Assembly: GCA_022823775.1 (NCBI GenBank)
Contig: JAJEHI010000174.1
Location: forward strand, 1-64,000
Length of the DNA stretch: 64,000 bases
Source of the DNA: Defluviicoccus sp.
GTDB taxonomy: Bacteria; Pseudomonadota; Alphaproteobacteria; MPNO01
Direction: 5' to 3'
The number at the start of each line of letters is the position of its first letter. The stretch's first letter is position 1. Positions 1-8,460 of the stretch are shown piece after piece. The notes under the pieces are model-generated. The model ran no database searches, was not told the DNA's origin, and was given only the letters and a program-made list of their open reading frames with translations. Both the position numbers and the translations under genes were made by a program.

Positions 1-293
1 AGACGCGGATTTATGGTGTGGCAGACCGCCCCTGAGCCGGAGGCCGCGTAGTAGATTTCGAGATGCCGCCAGGTATTCCAGGCGAGCGTCCCGACCCGGT
101 CGGAAGGGCCGACGCCGAGGCCCTTGAGCGCGTTGGCGAGCCGTCTGGCGCGGCGTTCGAGATCGGCATAGCCATAGCGATGGATCGGACCTTCAACGCT
201 GCGCGACACGATTTCGGTGGTCGCGTGGTTCTGGGCGGCGTTCCTGAGCAGGGACGAGACCAGCAGTTGCGTCCCCATCATCAGACCTTCCAT
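1..293 (-). CDS. Acyl-CoA synthetase (AMP-forming), N-terminal part only
   Basis: The first 97 codons of a leftward gene that runs off the window edge. The protein begins MEGLMMGTQLLVSSLLRNAA and contains IVSRSVEGPIHRYGYADLERRARRLA, the N-terminal pattern of medium/long-chain fatty-acyl-CoA ligases of the AlkK type, which activate carboxylic acids to acyl-CoA with ATP. The ATP-binding and catalytic motifs lie outside the window. The ATG at 293 is chosen because GGAGG sits 7 bases upstream; a second in-frame ATG pair lies 4-5 codons on. It is divergent from the metY to DUF6285 gene run. A CoA ligase (LvaE) also accompanies the lva-type genes elsewhere, so it may feed the dehydrogenase at 2698. 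Family is likely; substrate is unknown. Confidence 0.85.
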   Translation of the reverse strand, partial: MEGLMMGTQLLVSSLLRNAAQNHATTEIVSRSVEGPIHRYGYADLERRARRLANALKGLGVGPSDRVGTLAWNTWRHLEIYYAASGSGAVCHTINPR

Positions 294-327
294 CGCAATG
301 CCTCCTTCGCTCCGGTCGACGGGATTC

Positions 328-356
328 ACTCTATCGCCGCCGAAATAGGGCGACAA
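328..356 (-). promoter_or_regulatory. Candidate sigma-70 promoter for the acyl-CoA synthetase
   Basis: Read on the minus strand, TTGTCG and TAGAGT are separated by 17 bases and lie about 35 bases upstream of the ATG at 293. The spacing is optimal, and the conserved A and T of the -10 box are present. Confidence 0.5.
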
Positions 357-507
357 TTCGAACGCGTCTCCCTCATCGTCATATCGACCGGAGCCGCGCG
401 CAGCGCCGCGGAGCGGAGATATCTGTCAGGCACGACGGCGCAAGGGAGTGTGTGGCGGATTTCGGCGCTCCGGTCGAAATGACGAGAGAAGGAACGCGGG
501 GCAGCGG

Positions 508-536
508 TTCCAACGGAACCGGACAGCGCCTAGACT
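508..536 (+). promoter_or_regulatory. Weak candidate promoter for metY
   Basis: TTCCAA and TAGACT are 17 bases apart, 30 bases before the metY start codon. The -10 box is good but the -35 box is poor. I see no SAM-riboswitch-like fold in this 273-bp intergenic stretch. Confidence 0.3.
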
Positions 537-566
537 CGCGCCAGCCCGGTCCGGGGGAACATTCCG

Positions 567-1883
567 ATGGTCGATGCCAAGCTGCCGAAATTCGACACGC
601 TGAGCCTGCATGCCGGCCAGCAGCCGGACCCGGCGACCGGCGCGCGGGCGGTTCCGATCTACCAGACCACGTCCTACGTCTTCCCCGACACCGACTATGC
701 CGCCTCCCTGTTCAACCTGGAACGCGCGGGCCACATCTATACGCGCATCTCCAACCCGACGACGGCGGTGTTCGAGGAACGCATCGCGGCGCTTGAGGGC
801 GGCGTCGGCGCGGTGGCGACGGCGAGCGGACAGGCCGCGCTCCACCTCGCGGTGGCGACGCTGATGGATGCCGGCGCGCACATCGTCTCCTCGGCCTCGA
901 TCTATGGCGGCAGCCACAACCTGTTCACCCACACCCTGCCGCGCTTCGGCGTTACGACGACATACGTCGACCCGCGCGACCCGGGTGCGTTCGAGGCCGC
1001 GATCCGGCCCGAAACCCGGGTGATCTTCGGCGAAACCCTGGGCAATCCGGGGCTCGAGGTGATGGACTTGCCGCGAGTGGCCGAAATCGCCCATGCGGCC
1101 GGCATTCCGGTGCTGATCGACAACACCTTCGCCTCGCCCGCCCTGTTCAGACCGTTCGACCACGGCGCCGACCTGGTGCTGCACTCGGCGACCAAATTCC
1201 TGGGCGGGCACGGCGTGGCGATCGGTGGCGTGCTGGTCGACGGCGGCACCTTCGACTGGGCGGATTCGGGGAAATTCCCCACGCTCACCGAACCCTATGC
1301 CGGCTATCATGGCATCAATTTCTCCGAGGAGTTCGGCCCGGGCGCCTTCGTCATGCGGGCGCGGGCGGAGGGGTTGCGCGATTTCGGCGCCTCGATGAGC
1401 CCGGCCAACGCCTTCTACCTGATCCAAGGGGTCGAGACCCTGCCCGTCAGGATGGCGCGGCACGTCGAGAACGCGCGCGAGATCGTCGCCTTTCTCGACG
1501 GGCACGGCGCGGTGTCCTGGGTGGGCTGGCCGGAGCTCGACAGCCATCCCGACCGAGAACTTGCCAGGCGGCTCCTGCCGAAGGGTTGCGGCGCCGTGTT
1601 CTCCTTCGAGATCGGCGGCGGACGCGAGGCCGGCCGCGTCTTCATCGAACGGCTCAGGCTGTTCTCACATCTCGCCAATGTCGGCGACGCCAAGTCGCTG
1701 GTCATCCACCCGGCCTCGACCACGCATCAGCAGATGGACGCGGCGGCGCTCAAGGCGGCCGGCATCGGGGAGGGCCTCGTCCGGCTCTCGGTCGGCCTGG
1801 AGGACCCGGACGACCTGATCGACGACCTCGACCAGGCGCTGAGGGCGGCGGCGCGGGCCGCGGCCCCGCGCGCGGCGGAGTAG
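567..1883 (+). CDS. metY: O-acetylhomoserine sulfhydrylase (aminocarboxypropyltransferase)
   Basis: A PLP enzyme of the Cys/Met-metabolism family, 438 aa, the usual length for MetY. It makes homocysteine from O-acetylhomoserine and sulfide in the cytoplasm. Visible landmarks are the substrate-loop pattern YTRISNPTT, the cofactor-stacking region GSHNLF, the PLP aspartate in LIDNTFASP and the PLP lysine K210 in HSATKFLGGHG. A GGGGGAA ribosome site precedes the ATG. The next gene, a hydrolase, follows after 4 bases and is probably cotranscribed. Related enzymes (methionine gamma-lyase, cystathionine gamma-synthase) share the fold; length and the N-terminal FDTLSLHAGQ pattern favour MetY. Confidence 0.9.
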   Translation: MVDAKLPKFDTLSLHAGQQPDPATGARAVPIYQTTSYVFPDTDYAASLFNLERAGHIYTRISNPTTAVFEERIAALEGGVGAVATASGQAALHLAVATLMDAGAHIVSSASIYGGSHNLFTHTLPRFGVTTTYVDPRDPGAFEAAIRPETRVIFGETLGNPGLEVMDLPRVAEIAHAAGIPVLIDNTFASPALFRPFDHGADLVLHSATKFLGGHGVAIGGVLVDGGTFDWADSGKFPTLTEPYAGYHGINFSEEFGPGAFVMRARAEGLRDFGASMSPANAFYLIQGVETLPVRMARHVENAREIVAFLDGHGAVSWVGWPELDSHPDRELARRLLPKGCGAVFSFEIGGGREAGRVFIERLRLFSHLANVGDAKSLVIHPASTTHQQMDAAALKAAGIGEGLVRLSVGLEDPDDLIDDLDQALRAAARAAAPRAAE

Positions 1884-1887
1884 CGCG

Positions 1888-2691
1888 ATGGAATTCACCG
1901 TCGACGGGCTGAGGACCTTCGCGGCGACCGGCGGACGGCCCTTCGATCCCGCGCGGCCGGCGATCCTGTTCGTCCACGGCGCGGCCAACGACCATTCGGT
2001 CTGGCACCTGCCGGCGCGCTATTTCGCCCATCACGGGTTTTCCGTCGCCGCCATCGACCTGCCGGGTCACGGGCTATCGAGCGGGGAACCGCCGACCGCG
2101 ATCGGGGAGATGGCGGGCTGGCTCGGCCGGGCGCGCGACGCGCTGGGCCTGGAGCGCGCGGTCCTGGCGGGCCACAGCATGGGCTCGCTGATCGTCCTCT
2201 GCGCGGCCGCCGAGGATCCGGCGGCGACCGGGAAGCTGGTCCTCCTCGGCCCGGCCGCCGCGATGCCGGTGCATGACGAGCTTCTCGATGCCGCGCGGCG
2301 GAACGACCGCAAGGCGATCGACCTGATCACCTATTGGGGCCTGAGCGCCTCATCGCAGATCGGCGGCCACCGCAGCCCGGGGCTCTGGATGAACGGCGGC
2401 GGTCAGCGCCTGCTGGAGCGCGCCGACGACGGCGTGCTGGCGGCCGGGCTGGCAGCCTGCGCCGGCTTCTCCGACGGAGAAGAACGCGCCCGCGCGGTCG
2501 AGGCGGAAACGCTCCTGATCCTCGGGGAGCGCGACACGATGACGCCGATGAAGGGCGGCATCGCGCTCGCGAGCGCCATCCCGGATGCGCGTCATGTCGT
2601 GCTTTCGGGCTGCGGCCATTCCATGCTCGCCGAACGGCCCAACGAGACGCTGGACGCCATGCGGGATTTTCTCCTGCCGGCCGGGCTATAA
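1888..2691 (+). CDS. Alpha/beta hydrolase
   Basis: A 267-aa cytoplasmic alpha/beta-hydrolase fold protein. The oxyanion-hole region is FVHGAANDHSVW, the nucleophile elbow is GHSMGS, the acid is in LILGERDTMTP and the histidine is in SGCGHSML, so the Ser-Asp-His triad is complete. The substrate cannot be read from the sequence; esters or thioesters are typical. It sits 4 bases after metY and 6 bases before the acyl-CoA dehydrogenase. A thioesterase-like role with its CoA-metabolising neighbours is possible but is an inference. Confidence 0.85.
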   Translation: MEFTVDGLRTFAATGGRPFDPARPAILFVHGAANDHSVWHLPARYFAHHGFSVAAIDLPGHGLSSGEPPTAIGEMAGWLGRARDALGLERAVLAGHSMGSLIVLCAAAEDPAATGKLVLLGPAAAMPVHDELLDAARRNDRKAIDLITYWGLSASSQIGGHRSPGLWMNGGGQRLLERADDGVLAAGLAACAGFSDGEERARAVEAETLLILGERDTMTPMKGGIALASAIPDARHVVLSGCGHSMLAERPNETLDAMRDFLLPAGL

Positions 2692-2697
2692 CGGGCC

Positions 2698-3894
2698 ATG
2701 GACTTCACCCTTCCCCCCGAGATCGACGACTATCGCCGCCGCGTCCGCGCCTTCGTCGAAGAGCACATCCTGCCGCTGGAACGGGACCCGGCGAACGCCG
2801 ACGAGCACGAGAATTTGCGCGAGGACGTGCTGAACACCGTGCGCGCCAGGGTCAAGGCGGAGGGTCTGTGGGCGCTCCAGATGCCCAAATCGCGCGGCGG
2901 TCAGGGGCTGCCCGTAATCGGCATGGCGGCCTGCTACGAGGAGATGAACCGCTCGATCTACGGCCCGGTCTGCTTCAACTGCGCCGCGCCGGACGACGGC
3001 AACATGATGGTGCTGGAGAAGGTCGCGACCGAGGCACAGAAGGAACGCTGGCTGCAGCCGATCGTCGACGGCAAGGTGCGCTCCTCTTTCGCGATGACCG
3101 AACCGATGCCGGGCTCGGGTTCCGACCCGTCGGCCATGCTGACCACCGCCACGCGCGAGGGCGACCGCTGGATCGTCGACGGGCACAAGTGGTTCATCAC
3201 CGGAGCGGAATCGGCACGGCACTTCATCCTCATCGCGCGCACCTCGGACGACCGGCGGCGCGGACTCTCCGCTTTCCTGTTCGATGCCGACCGCCCCGGC
3301 TTCGAGATCGTCCGGCGCATCCCGATCATGGGGCCGGAGGAGCATGGCGGGCATTGCGAGGTCCGCTTCGATCGCATGGAGATACCGGACGGGGACCGGC
3401 TGATGGAGGTGGGCGACGGGCTCAAGCTCACCCAGATCCGGCTCGGAACGGCCCGGCTCACCCATTGCATGCGCTGGACCGGGATGGCCAAGCGGGCCCT
3501 GGAAGAGACCTTCGACCATGTGCGCAAGCGCGAGAGCTTCGGTTCGAAACTCGCCGACCACGAGGGCGTTCAGTGGATGCTGGGCGAGGCGGCGATGCAG
3601 GTCGATATCGGGCGCTTGCTCACCATGCGGGCGGCGGCGCGGCTCGATGCCGGCGACTTCGCGCGCAAGGAGGTCTCGATGGCCAAGGTCGTGGTCTCCG
3701 AGGCGCTCCATAACGCCATCGACACCGCGATCCAGCTCCTCGGCGCGCGCGGCTATTCCAGGGACACCAAGCTCGAATGGATGTACCGCTACGCGCGCCA
3801 GGCCCGGCTGGTGGACGGCGCGTCGGAGGTGCACAAGATGGTGATGTCCCGCTTCCTGCTCGAAGAGGGGGTCGATTTCTGGAGCTGGCCGTGA
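2698..3894 (+). CDS. Acyl-CoA dehydrogenase, ACAD10/11 or LvaC-like
   Basis: A 398-aa FAD-dependent acyl-CoA dehydrogenase. The flavin/substrate segment FAMTEPMPGSGSD, the WFITGAESA strand and the C-terminal DGASEVHK segment, where this subfamily carries its glutamate, are all present. The family oxidises acyl-CoA at C2-C3. The closest architecture by context is the ACAD10/11 and Pseudomonas putida LvaC group, which works on 4-phosphoryl-acyl-CoA, because an APH-type kinase and a DUF6285 protein follow directly. The stop overlaps the GTG start of the kinase (GTGA). Family assignment is firm; the specific substrate is inferred from neighbours. Confidence 0.9.
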   Translation: MDFTLPPEIDDYRRRVRAFVEEHILPLERDPANADEHENLREDVLNTVRARVKAEGLWALQMPKSRGGQGLPVIGMAACYEEMNRSIYGPVCFNCAAPDDGNMMVLEKVATEAQKERWLQPIVDGKVRSSFAMTEPMPGSGSDPSAMLTTATREGDRWIVDGHKWFITGAESARHFILIARTSDDRRRGLSAFLFDADRPGFEIVRRIPIMGPEEHGGHCEVRFDRMEIPDGDRLMEVGDGLKLTQIRLGTARLTHCMRWTGMAKRALEETFDHVRKRESFGSKLADHEGVQWMLGEAAMQVDIGRLLTMRAAARLDAGDFARKEVSMAKVVVSEALHNAIDTAIQLLGARGYSRDTKLEWMYRYARQARLVDGASEVHKMVMSRFLLEEGVDFWSWP

Positions 3895-4892
3895 GCGAAG
3901 CCCTCGCGGCATTCATCCGGGAACGGGCGGGCGCCGACTCGGTCGCCATCGCCAACGAGAAACGCCTCACCGGCGGCGCGATCCAGGAAAACCGGGCGCT
4001 CGACGTCGACATCGACGGCGGACCCCATGCCGGCCGGCACGCGCTGGTGCTGCGGACCGAGGCGAAATCCTCGGTCCCGTTGAGTCAGCCGGTCGCCAAC
4101 CAGTTCGCCTATCTGAAGCTCGCCGGGTCGGTGGGCATGACGGTGCCGGAACCGCTCTGGCAGTCGGACGACCCCGGGATCGTCGGAACCCCGTTCTACC
4201 TGATGCGCCGGGTCCCCGGGGAAGCGCTCGGCAACCGGGTCGTGCGGCAGGGGCCGAACCCGGCGCTCGCCGAACGGCTGGGCCGCGAGCTCGCGCGACT
4301 TCACACGATCGTTCCGTCGCAAGACGCACCCGATTTCCCCGGCGCTCCGCCGGACGACCCGGCCGCGGAAAGCATCGCGCTCTACAGGAGATTTCTCGAT
4401 GCCGAGCCGATGCCGCACCCGGCCATCGAATGGGGCTTGCGCTGGCTGGAAACGCACCCGGTCGCGCCCGGCGAGATCGTGCTGTGCCACCACGATTTCC
4501 GCACCGGCAACTACATGGTCGAGGATGGACGCCTGACCGGCATCCTCGACTGGGAATTCGCCGGCTGGTCCGACCCGATGGAGGACGTCGCCTGGTTCTG
4601 CGCCAGGTGCTGGCGTTTCGGCGCGAACGGTCTGGAGGCGGGCGGGATCGCCGACCGCGCCCCGTTCTACGCCGGCTACGAGGCCGAGAGCGGGCGCCGG
4701 ATCGACCCCGTGAAAATCCATTTCTACGAGGTCATGGCGCATGTCCGCTGGGCAACGATCGCGCTCCACCAATGCGGACGGCACCTGTCGGGGGCGGAGC
4801 CGGATCTGGAGCTCGCGCTGATCGGCCGGCGGCTGCCGGAACTCGAATACGAAATCCTCTCCCTGACGGCGCCGGGACAGGACCGTGCGTGA
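3891..4892 (+). CDS. APH-family phosphotransferase (LvaA-like kinase)
   Basis: A 333-aa aminoglycoside-phosphotransferase/choline-kinase fold protein. The Brenner-type catalytic motif is CHHDFRTGNYMVEDGRL and the metal-binding aspartate is in GILDWEFAGWSDP. An N-terminal glycine-containing region and PFYLMRRVPGE, a hinge-like segment, precede them. The ORF track extends upstream to 3777, but the GTG at 3891, overlapping the dehydrogenase stop, gives the correct N-terminus. In ACAD11 and the lva pathway, such kinases phosphorylate the 4-hydroxyl of 4-hydroxyacyl-CoA. The overlap with both neighbours suggests translational coupling. An antibiotic resistance role is unlikely in this context. Confidence 0.85.
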   Translation: MSEALAAFIRERAGADSVAIANEKRLTGGAIQENRALDVDIDGGPHAGRHALVLRTEAKSSVPLSQPVANQFAYLKLAGSVGMTVPEPLWQSDDPGIVGTPFYLMRRVPGEALGNRVVRQGPNPALAERLGRELARLHTIVPSQDAPDFPGAPPDDPAAESIALYRRFLDAEPMPHPAIEWGLRWLETHPVAPGEIVLCHHDFRTGNYMVEDGRLTGILDWEFAGWSDPMEDVAWFCARCWRFGANGLEAGGIADRAPFYAGYEAESGRRIDPVKIHFYEVMAHVRWATIALHQCGRHLSGAEPDLELALIGRRLPELEYEILSLTAPGQDRA

Positions 4893-5235
4893 CAAGCCGG
4901 ACATTCGCGACCTGCTGGAGACGGCGCGGCGGACGCTGATGGAGGGCCTGCTGCCCAACCTGCCGGCCGAGCACCGTTACCGCGCCCATCTGGTCGGCGC
5001 GGCGATGGCGACCGCTTCGCGGGAGCTCGCCGCCGGAGCCGCGCCGGAAGAGGAAGAACGGGCGGCGCTCGCGCGGCTGCTCGGCGAGGACGGCGATCTG
5101 GAAACGCTCAACCGCGCTTTCGCCCGCAGGCTGCGCGAAGGAGCCCTCGACGGGAACGAAGAGGCCTACGCGGTCCTCACCCGCGGGAACGCGGCCAGGC
5201 TGGCCGAATGCAACCCGGGATACGACACCGGGTGA
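4885..5235 (+). CDS. DUF6285 small protein (LvaB-like)
   Basis: A 116-aa helical protein beginning with GTG at 4885, inside the 3' end of the kinase gene (8-bp overlap). It has no signal peptide, membrane segment or catalytic motif that I can recognise. The pattern DLLETARRTLMEGLLPNLP followed by RYRAHLVGAAMATASREL is typical of DUF6285 proteins, which accompany acyl-CoA dehydrogenases and APH kinases. LvaB of P. putida, a small protein required by the LvaA kinase, holds the same genomic position. A kinase accessory subunit is the likeliest role; this rests on context. Confidence 0.75.
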   Translation: MRDKPDIRDLLETARRTLMEGLLPNLPAEHRYRAHLVGAAMATASRELAAGAAPEEEERAALARLLGEDGDLETLNRAFARRLREGALDGNEEAYAVLTRGNAARLAECNPGYDTG

Positions 5236-5244
5236 CGGTCCCGT

Positions 5245-5874
5245 TCACTCCGGCCGGTAGTGGATTGCCCGCATCGGCGTCGGGTTGAAGTTGTTGCACT
5301 TGTTGCGCTCCTGCGGGCAGTTCGACATCGCGACCAGCACGTCCCTCTCGGCGGTGAAGTCGACATAATCGCCCGCCTTCGAGCTCGGCAGCTCGATGGT
5401 GAAGGTGCCGTCGGGCTGGATCGGGCAGTTCATGAAGACGTTGATGTTGTAGGGGATCTGCTTCCATTCGATGCCCCAGGGCGCGAGCGCGGCGGCGAAA
5501 TTGTCGCGGCAGTTGGGCGTGTCCTTGACGCCGTAACGCACCTCGTTGGTGAAGCGCGAACACGCGCCGGCGATGATGTCGTGCGTGCCGTTGGTGTCGG
5601 CGGTCATGGTCATCAGCGCGCCGGCCTCGTCGGAATAGAGCGTGTAGCCGACCCCGGGAAACACCTGGTTGTTGAGCAGCAGCGTGTTGTGGGGCGAGAG
5701 CTTCTCTTCGAGACGGTGCAGGTCGAAGCAGAGGAAATCGGCGACCTGCTGCCCCTCGACATCGACGATCCGGTACACCTCGCCCTTCCTGACCTCGCAG
5801 GCGTGATGTCCGCGCGGATCGACGAGCCTGTCCTCGAGCACGGCTCCCGGAACGGTGGCGGCATCGGTGCTCAT
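5245..5874 (-). CDS. DUF1989 (urea carboxylase-associated type) protein
   Basis: A 209-aa cytoplasmic protein with the DUF1989 pattern: YRIVDVEGQQVADFLCFD near the N-terminus, a central THDIIAGACSR and NCRDNF segment, and MNCPIQPDG plus SNCPQERNKCNNF near the C-terminus, where several conserved cysteines could bind metal. Proteins of this family are best known beside urea carboxylase or guanidine-degrading genes. None of those is here, so the gene stands alone. GGGAGG lies just before the ATG. Its promoter region closely matches the one before the selenoprotein gene (see 5905-5933). Biochemical function is not established. Confidence 0.8.
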   Translation of the reverse strand: MSTDAATVPGAVLEDRLVDPRGHHACEVRKGEVYRIVDVEGQQVADFLCFDLHRLEEKLSPHNTLLLNNQVFPGVGYTLYSDEAGALMTMTADTNGTHDIIAGACSRFTNEVRYGVKDTPNCRDNFAAALAPWGIEWKQIPYNINVFMNCPIQPDGTFTIELPSSKAGDYVDFTAERDVLVAMSNCPQERNKCNNFNPTPMRAIHYRPE

Positions 5875-5904
5875 GTCTGCCTCCCTGGCGATGGCGGATG
5901 CGGA

Positions 5905-5933
5905 AGCGTGGCACGGTTCGGCATCGCGTCCAA
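5905..5933 (-). promoter_or_regulatory. Promoter/operator module, copy 1 (upstream of DUF1989 gene)
   Basis: On the minus strand this reads TTGGACGCG, 8 bases, then CCGTGCCACGCT, followed by exactly 30 bases and the ATG at 5874. The same two blocks with a 9-base spacer occur at 9692-9721, again exactly 30 bases before an ATG with the same CAGGGAGGCA ribosome site. TTGGAC can serve as a -35 box and CACGCT as a GC-rich -10 box (17-base spacing). CGTGCCACG is an odd-length palindrome that would overlap the -10 region as an operator. Confidence 0.55.
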
Positions 5934-6056
5934 CCGCCTCGATCGAGGGGCGACCGATTTCAGCGTCACATATCTCCGGTAACGCTTGCGGGTTTGTGTC
6001 GGTCGAGGAGAGGAGAGGTACTCCGTGGGTTTCCGAGATCCACGATTAGGGGCGCT

Positions 6057-7754
6057 TCAGTTCACGGCACGGCGGAGCAGGCGGCCGGGCATGGGGTCGT
6101 CCGGGCCGAGCACGGTCTCGTTGTCCCGGCGCACGACGGTTCCGTTGACCAGCACGGCGCGGATGCCGGTCGGGGTCGAGATCAGCCGGTCGGCGCCGGC
6201 CGGGAGGTCGTAGACCCGCTCGAGCGGCCCCGGAGCGACGGTCTCCGGATCGAACACCACCACGTCGCCGGCGCAGCCGGCGGCCAGCCGTCCCCGTCCG
6301 GCGAGACCGAAGATCGCGGCCGGGCGCGCGCACAGATGGTCTATCGCCTGTTCGAGCGTGAGAGCGCCCTTGTCCCGCACCCAATGCCCGAGGAGGTGGG
6401 TCGAGAAGCAGGCGTCGCAAAGCTGGCTCGCATGCGCGCCCGCGTCCGAGAGTCCGAGCACGGTGAACGGCTCGGTCAGCAACGTGGCGATGGCGCTCTC
6501 GTTGGTGTTCGCGAGCGGGATGCGGAACCGGGTCTCCAGGGCGGAGGAGACCGCGAGATCGAAGGTCAGGTCGATCGGGTCGACGCCCTGCTCGGCGGCG
6601 ATCTCCGGCACCTTCCGACCCTCCAGCTCCGGCCGTTCGGCGCAGGCCGAGACCTCGAGAGCCTGGAGAGCCATGACCAGCGCCCAGGTCTGCGGCTCGA
6701 CCGCCGCGCCCTCGGCGAGCTCGCGCTTGACCGCCGCGCGGAAGGCCGGGTCGGCGAGCAGCCGCCGCTTGCCTGCCGCGTCCGCGGCGGTCGCCGGCTT
6801 GAACGAGTCGAGCCGGTCGAACGGGAACGGCGCCGCGAACTGGAACTCCATCGTCAACGGCCGGCACGAGACCTGCGGATGGATCGGCAGCCGGTCCGCG
6901 TGCTGCCGCGCCGCCCGTTCGCGGTGCCGCTCGTGCAGCGAGTCGTCGCCGATACGGGTCAGAAGGGCGGTCCAGGTGACCGTGCCGGCGGCCCGGGCGA
7001 GCTTCTCGAAGGCCGCGAAGTCGGGCTCGATGCCGTTGGTGAGCTGCACCACGCCGCCGCCGTTCCGGCCGACGGCCTCGGCGAGCGGTATCGTTTCCGA
7101 CGCCATGTCCGCGAGGCGGCTCGGCACCGGCTTGCCGGCGAAGCCGACATGCAGCCGCGAGGTGGAGCTCGAAAAGCCGAGCGCTCCGGCGGCGATCGCC
7201 TCGCCGACGATCGCTTCCATGGCCTCGACTTCGTCGGGGCGGGCGGGACGCTCGGTCGAGTCAAGCCCCATCACGTCGAGCCGCACCGCCGTATGGCCCA
7301 CCATCGCGCCGACATTGACCGCGGTGCCGCGCGTCTCGATGACGTCGAGATATTCCGGGAAACTCTCGAACGGCCACCCGTCGAGCCCTTCCTCCAGCGC
7401 CTTGAGGCTCATGCCTTCGACGTTCTCCAACGTCTGCATCAGCAATAGGCGATTGTCCGGCTTTGCCGGCGCCACGCCGAAGCCGCAATTGCCCATGACC
7501 ACGCTCGTCACGCCGTGCCACGGCGAGACGGTAAGGATGGGATCCCACATTACCTGGGCGTCGTAGTGGGAATGGATGTCGATGAAGCCGGGCGCGACCA
7601 CGCACCCCTCCGCGTCGACGGTCCGCGCCGCCGACCCCGATACCTCGCCGACAGCCGCGATACGGCCGTCGCGAAGGGCCACGTCGCCGCGGAAGCGCTC
7701 GGCGCCTGTGCCGTCGATGACCGTCCCGCCGACGATCTTGAGATCGTAATCCAT
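6057..7754 (-). CDS. N-acyl-D-amino-acid deacylase family amidohydrolase
   Basis: A 565-aa metal-dependent amidohydrolase of the D-aminoacylase type. It shows LKIVGGTVIDGTG at the N-terminus, the metal-binding GFIDIHSHYDAQ, the HGVTSVVMGNCGFGVAP segment with its cysteine, and the late SDAGAHASQLCD segment. Members cleave N-acyl groups from D-amino acids or open related cyclic amides. The ORF track starts 15 codons too early; the ATG at 7754 follows GGGGAAACGCC and begins directly with the beta-strand MDYDLKIVGG. It stands alone, divergent from the AhpD-like gene at 7877. Substrate is not readable from the sequence. Confidence 0.85.
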   Translation of the reverse strand: MDYDLKIVGGTVIDGTGAERFRGDVALRDGRIAAVGEVSGSAARTVDAEGCVVAPGFIDIHSHYDAQVMWDPILTVSPWHGVTSVVMGNCGFGVAPAKPDNRLLLMQTLENVEGMSLKALEEGLDGWPFESFPEYLDVIETRGTAVNVGAMVGHTAVRLDVMGLDSTERPARPDEVEAMEAIVGEAIAAGALGFSSSTSRLHVGFAGKPVPSRLADMASETIPLAEAVGRNGGGVVQLTNGIEPDFAAFEKLARAAGTVTWTALLTRIGDDSLHERHRERAARQHADRLPIHPQVSCRPLTMEFQFAAPFPFDRLDSFKPATAADAAGKRRLLADPAFRAAVKRELAEGAAVEPQTWALVMALQALEVSACAERPELEGRKVPEIAAEQGVDPIDLTFDLAVSSALETRFRIPLANTNESAIATLLTEPFTVLGLSDAGAHASQLCDACFSTHLLGHWVRDKGALTLEQAIDHLCARPAAIFGLAGRGRLAAGCAGDVVVFDPETVAPGPLERVYDLPAGADRLISTPTGIRAVLVNGTVVRRDNETVLGPDDPMPGRLLRRAVN

Positions 7755-7792
7755 GGCGTTTCCCCGTTCTGCAGGCCGCCGGTTATCGACCG

Positions 7793-7813
7793 AATGCAAC
7801 CGACGAACGCATT
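7793..7813. repeat. Short inverted repeat in a divergent promoter region
   Basis: AATGC, 11 bases, GCATT, in the 122-bp gap between the divergent amidohydrolase and AhpD-like genes. It could be an operator for either gene, but a 5-bp arm is short and may occur by chance. Confidence 0.25.
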
Positions 7814-7876
7814 ACAATAAACCACCCGATCGGTACACTGGCCCCTCGATCGACGATCGGTCCCGGGAGGACGCTT

Positions 7877-8455
7877 GTGGCAGCGACAGGATACGAAGGC
7901 CGGCAAAACCTCGAGATGCACCATTGGCCCGAGCTGCGGGAGAAGGTGAACGATCTCTTGAGGCTCGTCTTCCCGAGCCGCAGCATCGACGGGGAACTCA
8001 AACAACTGATCTTCACCGCCGCGAGCCTGGCAAGCGGATGCTTGCATTGTCAGTCGCATGGCTCCTACCACCTCCACAAGCTCGGGGTCGCGGACGGGAA
8101 AATCCAGGCGCTCTGGAGCTATCGGACCTCTCCCGAGTTTTCGGATGCCGAGCGGGCGGCCCTCGATCTGGCCTTCGCGGCGGGCGTCTCGCCGAATGTC
8201 GTCGAACCGGAGAATTACGTCGAACTGCGGAAGCACTATTCGAACGAGCAGATCATCGAGATATTGGCGGTGATCGCGGTCGGCGGCTTCCTCAACCGCT
8301 GGAACGACACCATCGCGACGGTCACCGACCAGGAATCGATCGACTTCGCCGAGCGCGTGCTGCGCCCCGTCGGCTGGAACACCGGAAAACACACCGGGGC
8401 GGCGGAAGAACAGCGCAAGGGGCACCCGATCACGCTCGGCTATATCGAGAAATAG
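7877..8455 (+). CDS. AhpD-like (carboxymuconolactone decarboxylase fold) protein with CxxC
   Basis: A 192-aa helical CMD/AhpD-superfamily protein starting at GTG, with GGGAGG 8 bases before. The active-site segment is SGCLHCQSHG, a CxxC pair followed by histidine as in the alkylhydroperoxidase-related group. Such proteins act as thiol-dependent peroxidases or disulfide reductases, though most are uncharacterised. The rest of the fold, with AALDLAFAAGVSP and IIEILAVIAVGGFLNRWND, is intact. It faces the selenocysteine-containing homologue at 8484 tail to tail, 28 bases apart. Partner and substrate are unknown. Confidence 0.8.
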   Translation: MAATGYEGRQNLEMHHWPELREKVNDLLRLVFPSRSIDGELKQLIFTAASLASGCLHCQSHGSYHLHKLGVADGKIQALWSYRTSPEFSDAERAALDLAFAAGVSPNVVEPENYVELRKHYSNEQIIEILAVIAVGGFLNRWNDTIATVTDQESIDFAERVLRPVGWNTGKHTGAAEEQRKGHPITLGYIEK

Positions 8456-8460
8456 GTGCC

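Noticed and set aside
294-566. SAM riboswitch upstream of metY
   Set aside because: I looked for SAM-II-like pairing and conserved blocks and saw none.
5905-5925. Sigma-54 promoter (TGGCACG on the plus strand)
   Set aside because: The -12 element does not fit TTGC and the orientation points away from the gene. The minus-strand reading, repeated at 9692, explains the site better.
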